From Halanaerobiales bacterium (GTDB lineage: Bacteria > Bacillota_F > Halanaerobiia > Halanaerobiales > DTU029): a DNA stretch of 5,749 nt. Both the position numbers and the translations under genes were made by a program. Of this stretch, positions 1-3,796 are shown piece after piece. The stretch lies in assembly GCA_016278415.1 (NCBI GenBank), contig JADQBV010000078.1, positions 1-5,749 on the forward strand, given 5' to 3'. The notes beneath the pieces are model-generated. The model had not been told where the DNA came from. It saw only the letters and a program-made list of their open reading frames with translations, and did no database searches. Position 1 is the stretch's first letter. Each line of letters opens with the position of its first letter.

Positions 1-85
1 CGTACTTATATTATACACTATTTAATCTATACGACAACTATCCTAACACATAGGGCAGGTGATGTCAGGCGATACAGAACTTTTA

Positions 86-117
86 TACAGTACTGAAATT
101 GACCCAGTAATACTGTA
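86..117. repeat. Imperfect inverted repeat
   Basis: TACAGTACTG (86-95) can pair with CAGTAATACTGTA (105-117) around a 9-base spacer if three bases bulge out of the right arm. It is followed by AAAA on the plus strand. No gene ends just before it, so a terminator role is not supported. It might be a protein-binding site or a chance structure in AT-rich DNA. Confidence 0.3.
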
Positions 118-212
118 AAAAGTCTTACAACAACATACTGGTAAAATGTGGATAAAGGCTATCGTTTAATACATTGTTACTTCTTTTTCTATAGTTGGAG
201 AAAAGATGTGTG

Positions 213-222
213 CGAATATTCG
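213..222. repeat. Perfect 10-base palindrome
   Basis: CGAATATTCG is a perfect palindrome in a gene-free stretch. It lies about 30 bases upstream of a candidate -35 box at 254-259, so it could be an operator half-site pair. A 10-base palindrome can arise by chance, and no second copy was found in the window. Confidence 0.25.
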
Positions 223-253
223 GTAGATAATAACATTTATCAATAGGCGGAAC

Positions 254-282
254 TTGACAAAAATCAAAAAAGTTTATGCAAT
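254..282 (+). promoter_or_regulatory. Candidate sigma-A promoter before the decayed frame
   Basis: A perfect TTGACA (254-259) is followed after 17 bases by TGCAAT (277-282), which matches four of six positions of TATAAT. Transcription would start around 290 and run into the Shedu-like remnant. No gene with a usable start follows directly, so this may be a leftover promoter or chance. Confidence 0.3.
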
Positions 283-308
283 GCTAATGATTTTATTTAA
301 ATAAATGG

Positions 309-566
309 GGGTGTACTGCTGAGGAGAAACTGACTCAAAGATACTCTAAGAATTTACCTAAGGATTTTAAAATTAAAATTATTAGTCCTGGTGGTATTAT
401 AATAATGGGTAGAGAGAATAATTTGACTAATGAGCAGCTTGGGGACTTTGAGATTATAAAACGAAAATATAAAAATGTAATAGATATTATAACTTACGAC
501 GAACTTATAAAAAGAATAGAGCAATTAATAGAAAAATATGATCATATAGCAAAGAACATATCATAA
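309..566 (+). pseudogene. C-terminal remnant of a Shedu-like (DUF4263) nuclease
   Basis: An open frame of 85 codons ends at TAA 564-566. It has no start codon of its own: ATG 305-307 and GTG 311-313 are in other frames, and the first in-frame ATG (402) would cut into the conserved part. A GAGGAG at 321-326 precedes only a CTG. The translation contains SPGGIIIMGR, then DFEIIKRKYKNV, then DIITYDELIKRIEQLI. From memory this matches the C-terminal end of Shedu SduA/DUF4263 proteins: a P-x-G-hydrophobic-GR strand, a helix, and an (I/L)TYD(E/D)L helix. Shedu proteins are PD-(D/E)XK nucleases that defend against phages and plasmids. The N-terminal part and the catalytic core upstream of this tail are missing, so the product cannot be active. 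The family call rests on pattern memory, not a search. Confidence 0.58.
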
Positions 567-620
567 TATGAAGAAGACTTGTATACGGTACTTAAAAATA
601 GGATAGAAGCTACTATAAAT

Positions 621-648
621 TATAATATTTCAGAATATAGAAAGGGGG
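621..648 (+). promoter_or_regulatory. -10 box and ribosome binding site of the Cys-module gene
   Basis: A perfect TATAAT lies at 621-626, though no good -35 box sits 16-18 bases upstream. AAAGGGGG follows at 641-648. The G-run is nine bases from ATG 658 but only two from ATG 651, which is in another frame and stops after 12 codons. The spacing therefore favours the 658 start. If transcription starts near 633 the leader is only about 25 bases long. Confidence 0.45.
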
Positions 649-657
649 ATATGATTA

Positions 658-1146
658 ATGCCAGAAATAGGTATTGCTCGTTGTTGTGATAACTGCTTAC
701 ACAGAGGTGGGGCTAGTTCGGTAGATACATGTGGTTTAATCAATAAAGCTACCCATCGTTTAGAAACTTGTAAACAGTGGTTAGGTAATGGAAATTCAAT
801 TGTTGGTATCGAAAACTATATGAATTCAGTTCGAGGGCATGTTAGTTATAAAGAAAAAGGAGAGGTAGTTTACCGTAAAATATATACAGATGATAAAGAA
901 GAAGCAAGAGAGTTAAGAGATGTTTTTAAAGATAGAAAAGTATTTATAATTAATAACAATATAAAAACATATTTTGCAAAGAGCTGTTCAACGTGCACTT
1001 TTTCAGAAGGTGGTAAAGCTGTTCGTCATTGTAATATGCATAACGATGAAATACATAAGTATGAAGTCTGTAATAGTTGGAATGAGAATGAGAGTATAAT
1101 TAAAAGACTACAAAACAATAAAATGAATAGTCAAAGAGTATATTAA
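658..1146 (+). CDS. Hypothetical protein with two duplicated Cys4-Trp modules
   Basis: This is a complete 162-residue protein of unknown function. It contains two copies of one module. The first is C10-x2-C13-x11-C25-x12-C38-x2-W41 and the second is C110-x2-C113-x11-C125-x12-C138-x2-W141. A His five residues before the last Cys (H33, H133) and a Gly-Gly pair after the second Cys are also shared. The offset is exactly 100 residues, which points to an internal duplication. Such Cys4 modules usually bind zinc, as in small zinc ribbons of phage and anaerobe proteins. A [4Fe-4S] cluster, as in HiPIP-like small subunits of glycyl-radical enzymes, is an alternative. The linker (about 62-107) is charged and mixed, and the C-terminal tail is basic and polar. 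There is no signal peptide or membrane segment, so it is probably cytoplasmic. The start is set by the G-rich ribosome binding site. It converges on the recombinase gene. A role in nucleic-acid binding is only a guess. Confidence 0.85.
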   Translation: MPEIGIARCCDNCLHRGGASSVDTCGLINKATHRLETCKQWLGNGNSIVGIENYMNSVRGHVSYKEKGEVVYRKIYTDDKEEARELRDVFKDRKVFIINNNIKTYFAKSCSTCTFSEGGKAVRHCNMHNDEIHKYEVCNSWNENESIIKRLQNNKMNSQRVY

Positions 1147-1185
1147 TAAATATTAAATCTTAAAGTAATAACTTAGTTTTTTAAA

Positions 1186-1217
1186 TAATGCCCTTAATAG
1201 TTAGACTAAGGGCATTA
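1186..1217 (-). terminator. Hairpin terminator between convergent genes
   Basis: TAATGCCCTTA (1186-1196) and TAAGGGCATTA (1207-1217) form a perfect 11-bp stem around a 10-base loop. Read leftwards it begins 13 bases after the recombinase stop codon and is followed by TTTAAAAAAC, only partly U-rich. Read rightwards it lies 39 bases after the Cys-module gene but is followed by AAGGG, so termination in that direction is weaker. Confidence 0.65.
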
Positions 1218-1223
1218 AAGGGT

Positions 1224-1287
1224 ATCCTCTTTAAATAGCAATAGTAAAACGAAAAGAGGATTTCCCATCATCAGAGAAATCCTCTTT
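1224..1287. repeat. Competing hairpins at the 3' end of the recombinase gene
   Basis: ATCCTCTTT occurs at 1224-1232 (overlapping the stop codon) and again at 1279-1287. Its complement AAAGAGGAT sits between them at 1253-1261. The middle copy can pair with either side. The right-hand pairing is the longer, AAAGAGGATTT (1253-1263) with AAATCCTCTTT (1277-1287), an 11-bp stem. The two structures exclude each other. They could affect mRNA stability or termination, or simply reflect a short duplication in the last codons. Confidence 0.45.
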
Positions 1288-2895
1288 CTCACATTCATCA
1301 TACTCTGAGAGGAAATGCTTTCGCACTTCCTCATCAAAGCCAAGTTTTACAGTATCAATATTTTTATCATCATCCATAGTTATTTCTTTAATTACTAATC
1401 TAAGCAAACTCTTTTGTTGCTCCGTAGAAGCTTGTTTAAACAGCTTGTTAAAGCTCTTAAGGCTTTGTTCCACTAATTTATATGTTACAGGTGCAGTACT
1501 ACTGTCAGACAGCTTAGATTTAATCTCAGTCTTTCTGGAGTCTAATCTTTCCAGTTCGGTTGTAATATTATTCAATTTATCAGCCAAAACATTTTTGTCG
1601 ATTACGTTTTCTTCAAACAAATTAAAGTACTTGTCTTTCTTTTCAGCAACTTTTTCGATTCTGGTTTCTAATTGAGATAGTTCATCTTCTAGGGGTTCAG
1701 TTCTACAAGCCCTCTTGTTATTAATCCGGTCAACTATATCACTAATCAGCTTCTTATTAGCCAGAGTGTTACTAAGTCTATTAAAAACATCTTCTTCAGC
1801 CTTTTCCTTACGAATACCATTAGCATGACAGGCAGCAGTACCTTTAGTCCGGTTCTGGCTGCAGATGTAATAGTGTGCAACCTTTTTAGTTCCATCCTTA
1901 AGCTTCCAGGTGGCCCGGTTCATAACCATGTTGTGACCACATTCAGGACATCTAAGCAGTCCAGTTAAAGGGAAATCAACACTATATCTTTTTTGATAAG
2001 TCTTACTTTTTTTATCGTAGAGAGTATGAACCTTATTCCACAGTTCCTGAGAGATAATTGCCTTATGGTCACCCTCAGCAATCAATGGGTCTGAATTGGT
2101 ACCTGCTCGTCGCTGTTCGCTCCAATTTTTACGGAGATTAAAGCGGATTTTTCCAAGATAGATAGGATTCTTAATGATTTTCCTAATAGCGGAGTTACTG
2201 AACATGTTACCATATTTAGTTTTATAACCTTCATGATTAAGCTTGTTGGCTATGGACTTAAAGCCATTACCGGAAGCATAGAGGTTAAAAATCTTCTTGA
2301 TAATGATAGCTTCATCAGGAACAATTTGAAGTTCTGTTTGATACCCCTGCTTATTTTTGGCCGGAATCTTTATAGAATCATAGCCAAGGACTGTACCGCC
2401 GTTCCACTTGCCTTGTCGAGTTCTTTGTTTCATACCCATCTTTACGTTATCTACAATGGTATTTCTCTCCAGCTCAGAGACAGCACCCATCATCTGCAAA
2501 GCAAACTTACCCATGGGAGTTTCAGTCTCGAAATTTTCACTATAACTTCTGAAAGAAACACCATTCTTATTTAGTTTATCAACTATTTTTAACATATCTA
2601 ATTGCTTTCTGGCCAATCGATTAATCTTCCAGACCAGCAGAGTATCAAAGAGACCATCTTCAGCATCATCAAGCATCTTTTGTAAGGCGAGTCTACCTTT
2701 AATAGACTTACCTGAGATGCCTCTGTCAACATAGACTTCATATACTTCGTTATTTTCTGATGTACAATAGTCCTTTAGGGTTTGAATCTGAGCATCAATA
2801 CTATAACCTTGTTCTGCCTGCTCAGCAGTACTGACTCTAGCATATATAGCCACTTTCTGAACATTATTATTAATATGTCGTGCTGTAGAATTCAA
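1231..2895 (-). CDS. Large serine recombinase (integrase/transposase type)
   Basis: This complete 554-residue protein catalyses site-specific recombination between short att sites through a covalent 5'-phosphoserine intermediate. The resolvase-type catalytic domain (about 14-160) starts with YARVST, where S22 is the expected nucleophile and R20 its partner. R68 and the NRLAR segment with R93 and R96 fit the conserved arginines, and SELERN (140-145) begins the long E helix. A recombinase domain (about 170-290) and a zinc ribbon follow, with C316, C319, C345 and C356 as likely ligands. A charged helical segment (about 400-465) looks like the coiled coil used in integrase tetramers. Length and domain order match intact phage or ICE integrases. 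The start is TTG at 2895, because AAGGAGGA lies eight bases upstream and the nearby ATG at 2903 is out of frame and stops after three codons. All key residues are present, so it is probably active. Whether it serves a phage, ICE or transposon is not visible here. Confidence 0.95.
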   Translation of the reverse strand: MNSTARHINNNVQKVAIYARVSTAEQAEQGYSIDAQIQTLKDYCTSENNEVYEVYVDRGISGKSIKGRLALQKMLDDAEDGLFDTLLVWKINRLARKQLDMLKIVDKLNKNGVSFRSYSENFETETPMGKFALQMMGAVSELERNTIVDNVKMGMKQRTRQGKWNGGTVLGYDSIKIPAKNKQGYQTELQIVPDEAIIIKKIFNLYASGNGFKSIANKLNHEGYKTKYGNMFSNSAIRKIIKNPIYLGKIRFNLRKNWSEQRRAGTNSDPLIAEGDHKAIISQELWNKVHTLYDKKSKTYQKRYSVDFPLTGLLRCPECGHNMVMNRATWKLKDGTKKVAHYYICSQNRTKGTAACHANGIRKEKAEEDVFNRLSNTLANKKLISDIVDRINNKRACRTEPLEDELSQLETRIEKVAEKKDKYFNLFEENVIDKNVLADKLNNITTELERLDSRKTEIKSKLSDSSTAPVTYKLVEQSLKSFNKLFKQASTEQQKSLLRLVIKEITMDDDKNIDTVKLGFDEEVRKHFLSEYDECEKEDFSDDGKSSFRFTIAI

Positions 2896-2903
2896 ATTAT
2901 CAT

Positions 2904-2930
2904 TCCTCCTTGAAAGATTTTTAGTATACA
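2904..2930 (-). promoter_or_regulatory. Ribosome binding site and possible -10 box of the recombinase gene
   Basis: On the minus strand AAGGAGGA (2911 to 2904) is a near-perfect Shine-Dalgarno and decides for the TTG start at 2895. An overlapping ATG-ATA-ATT-TGA begins one base after it, too close to be used well. A TATACT (2928 to 2923) further upstream could be the -10 box, but I see no good -35 at 16-18 bases. Confidence 0.5.
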
Positions 2931-2967
2931 GTAAATCCAGGCTATCAAATATATAATATATTTATAA

Positions 2968-2988
2968 AAAAGAGATTAATGCTCTTTT
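2968..2988 (-). terminator. Weak candidate hairpin terminator
   Basis: AAAAGAG (2968-2974) and CTCTTTT (2982-2988) form a 7-bp stem around a 7-base loop. Leftwards it is followed by TTATAAAT. It lies between the 83-residue gene and the recombinase gene, about 125 bases after the former's stop. The stem is short and AT-rich, so it may not terminate and the two genes could share a transcript. Confidence 0.3.
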
Positions 2989-3112
2989 GATTATTGAAAA
3001 TAATTGAATTAAAAGTAATAAGATACTAAGGAATTATGAAATAGTATAAATTCAATGATTTCAGGACAGTTTAATCTATTAATAAGATTATGAATCATGA
3101 TTATATGATTAG

Positions 3113-3364
3113 TTAAAAGGTAGTATGATCTATAGCAAACCACTTAGCAAAGTCAAACACATCAATCACTGGGGTATTTTCTTGTACATCGTAGGGTAAT
3201 GGGCCTTTCAACATCATATTAAGATATTCATCAGGAGTATATTTACCATATAATTCTGTCATATGTTCCGGTGTTAGATAATCTGGATAATTGTCCGTAT
3301 CAGCTAGCATTAAATCCTCATTAATTTCAAGTGATAAAGCATATTTTTGTTTTCTTGTCATCAA
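3113..3364 (-). CDS. Small acidic hypothetical protein
   Basis: This encodes 83 residues if started at TTG 3364, or 82 from the ATG at 3361. On the minus strand AGAGGA (3379 to 3374) lies nine bases from the TTG and twelve from the ATG, so TTG is slightly better placed. I do not recognise the family. The protein is clearly acidic (roughly 16 Asp/Glu against 6 Lys/Arg). It has a basic N-terminal start (TRKQK), a middle rich in Tyr, Pro and Leu, and a hydrophobic, aromatic C-terminal stretch (VIDVFDFAKWFAI). It has no Cys pairs, signal peptide or membrane segment. It lies 217 bases upstream of the recombinase gene on the same strand and may be co-transcribed with it. Small genes next to serine integrases sometimes encode recombination directionality factors or regulators, but nothing in this sequence shows that. 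Confidence 0.7.
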   Translation of the reverse strand: MMTRKQKYALSLEINEDLMLADTDNYPDYLTPEHMTELYGKYTPDEYLNMMLKGPLPYDVQENTPVIDVFDFAKWFAIDHTTF

Positions 3365-3388
3365 AAATCACATTCCTCTCATTTTTTT

Positions 3389-3406
3389 TTAGCCTATTGA
3401 GGCTAA
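3389..3406 (-). repeat. Short hairpin in the leader of the 83-residue gene
   Basis: TTAGCC (3389-3394) pairs with GGCTAA (3401-3406) around a 6-base loop. On the minus strand the hairpin is followed by a run of A and then the Shine-Dalgarno of the small acidic protein. It sits in the 5' leader and could influence translation. It does not look like a terminator in that direction. Confidence 0.35.
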
Positions 3407-3432
3407 TAGTTTTATATTTGCACTACTATCAA
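3403..3432 (-). promoter_or_regulatory. Candidate promoter of the 83-residue gene
   Basis: Read on the minus strand, TTGATA (3432 to 3427) matches five of six -35 bases. After 18 bases TATTAG (3408 to 3403) matches four of six -10 bases. The -35 overlaps one arm of the strong inverted repeat 3420-3447, so that repeat might double as an operator for this promoter. Confidence 0.35.
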
Positions 3433-3458
3433 ATAGGATAGTAGTGCGTTTTGTTTTT
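3420..3458 (+). terminator. Strong orphan rho-independent terminator
   Basis: GCACTACTATC (3420-3430) and GATAGTAGTGC (3437-3447) form a perfect 11-bp stem with a 6-base loop, followed by GTTTTGTTTTT (3448-3458). This is a textbook terminator for rightward transcription. The genes to its left (83-residue protein and recombinase) run leftwards, so no plus-strand gene in the window ends here. It may terminate antisense or small-RNA transcription, or insulate the right-hand gene from the element. Confidence 0.8.
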
Positions 3459-3477
3459 GATTTTAATTTATGATTAA

Positions 3478-3492
3478 ATGGGTGTAACCCAT
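3478..3492. repeat. Perfect short hairpin between two terminators
   Basis: ATGGGT (3478-3483) and ACCCAT (3487-3492) form a perfect 6-bp inverted repeat around GTA. The surroundings are very AT-rich, so the GGG/CCC core stands out. It could be an operator or a stem of a small RNA lying between the terminators at 3420-3458 and 3622-3657. Confidence 0.4.
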
Positions 3493-3621
3493 GATATTAA
3501 GTTGTAAAAAAAATAAAGGTCTTCATAAAAAAGTTTATTTGTTTTGATAAGACTTAAAGTTATTATTGGATAATTGAAAGGTTATATAAGCAAACATCAT
3601 TATAAAGAGAAGGCAAAGTGT

Positions 3622-3657
3622 ACCCTAACTAATTTTATATTGAGTTAGGGTTTCTTT
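3622..3657 (+). terminator. Second orphan rho-independent terminator
   Basis: ACCCTAACT (3622-3630) and AGTTAGGGT (3643-3651) form a 9-bp stem with a 12-base loop, followed by TTCTTT. It faces right and lies about 140 bases before the methyltransferase start. No coding frame lies between it and the previous terminator. It could end a small RNA of up to about 190 bases or act as an attenuator in the methyltransferase leader. Confidence 0.7.
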
Positions 3658-3755
3658 ATCTTAGTTGAAATAAAGATGTATGGATAGAAGAGGAGAAACA
3701 ATATAGATACAACTCATATTAAATGCAGGTTTTCGTAAAATTTTATCGAATAATT

Positions 3756-3789
3756 AAAAAAGGAGTTTATTGTGAAAATGAAATGAGGG
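3756..3789 (+). promoter_or_regulatory. Strong ribosome binding site with four-codon mini-ORF before the methyltransferase
   Basis: AAAAAAGGAG ends at 3765, six bases before GTG-AAA-ATG-AAA-TGA (3772-3786). The stop overlaps the methyltransferase's own ribosome binding site GAGGG (3785-3789), which lies seven bases before ATG 3797. The arrangement allows translational coupling, in which ribosomes ending on the mini-ORF reload at the real gene. It may instead be an enhancer-like upstream Shine-Dalgarno, or the start of a lost gene. Confidence 0.4.
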
Positions 3790-3796
3790 ATACTAT

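Larger units (their letters stand above)
1..308. other. Gene-free left flank up to a probable junction
   Basis: I find no protein-coding frame of convincing length or composition on either strand, and no tRNA or rRNA. The stretch holds an imperfect inverted repeat at 86-117, a 10-base palindrome at 213-222, a smaller inverted repeat GATAA/TTATC at 226-241, and a possible promoter at 254-282. The word TACTG recurs at 91, 111 and 136. The stretch ends where a decayed open frame begins without a start codon (about 309). It could be the edge of another mobile element or scar DNA from a deletion; the sequence does not decide. Confidence 0.5.
3365..3796. other. 432-base gene-free interval with several RNA-like structures
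   Basis: No open frame of useful length is present on either strand. From left to right it holds the leader and candidate promoter of the leftward small gene, a strong rightward terminator (3420-3458), a perfect 6-bp hairpin (3478-3492), a second rightward terminator (3622-3657), a GAGGAG at 3689-3694 with no start codon after it, and a four-codon mini-ORF (3772-3786) just before the methyltransferase gene. Both terminators face right without an upstream gene on that strand. That suggests a small RNA, an attenuated leader, or leftovers of deleted genes. No convincing promoter for the methyltransferase gene stands out. Confidence 0.5.

Noticed and set aside
1..308. Possible transposon end or guide-RNA region next to the junction at about 309
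   Set aside because: I could not find terminal inverted repeats, a target duplication or a transposase remnant to support it.
651..689. ATG 651 as an alternative start after the G-rich site
   Set aside because: It is only two bases from the G-run and reads 12 codons before a stop, while ATG 658 has proper spacing and a 162-residue product.
1445..1675. 76-codon plus-strand open frame
   Set aside because: It lies entirely antisense to the recombinase coiled-coil region and has no convincing ribosome binding site; it is a shadow of that gene.
2233..2574. 113-codon plus-strand open frame
   Set aside because: It is antisense to the recombinase catalytic and recombinase domains, whose motifs are clear on the other strand.
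21..3079. TTTAATCTAT at 21-30 and again at 3070-3079 as possible attL/attR direct repeats
   Set aside because: Only ten AT-rich bases match and the flanks differ at once; this length is expected by chance in such DNA.
3093..3102. Palindrome AATCATGATT downstream of the 83-residue gene
   Set aside because: It is a short AT-rich palindrome with no room for a loop and no U-tract, so I do not call it a terminator or operator.
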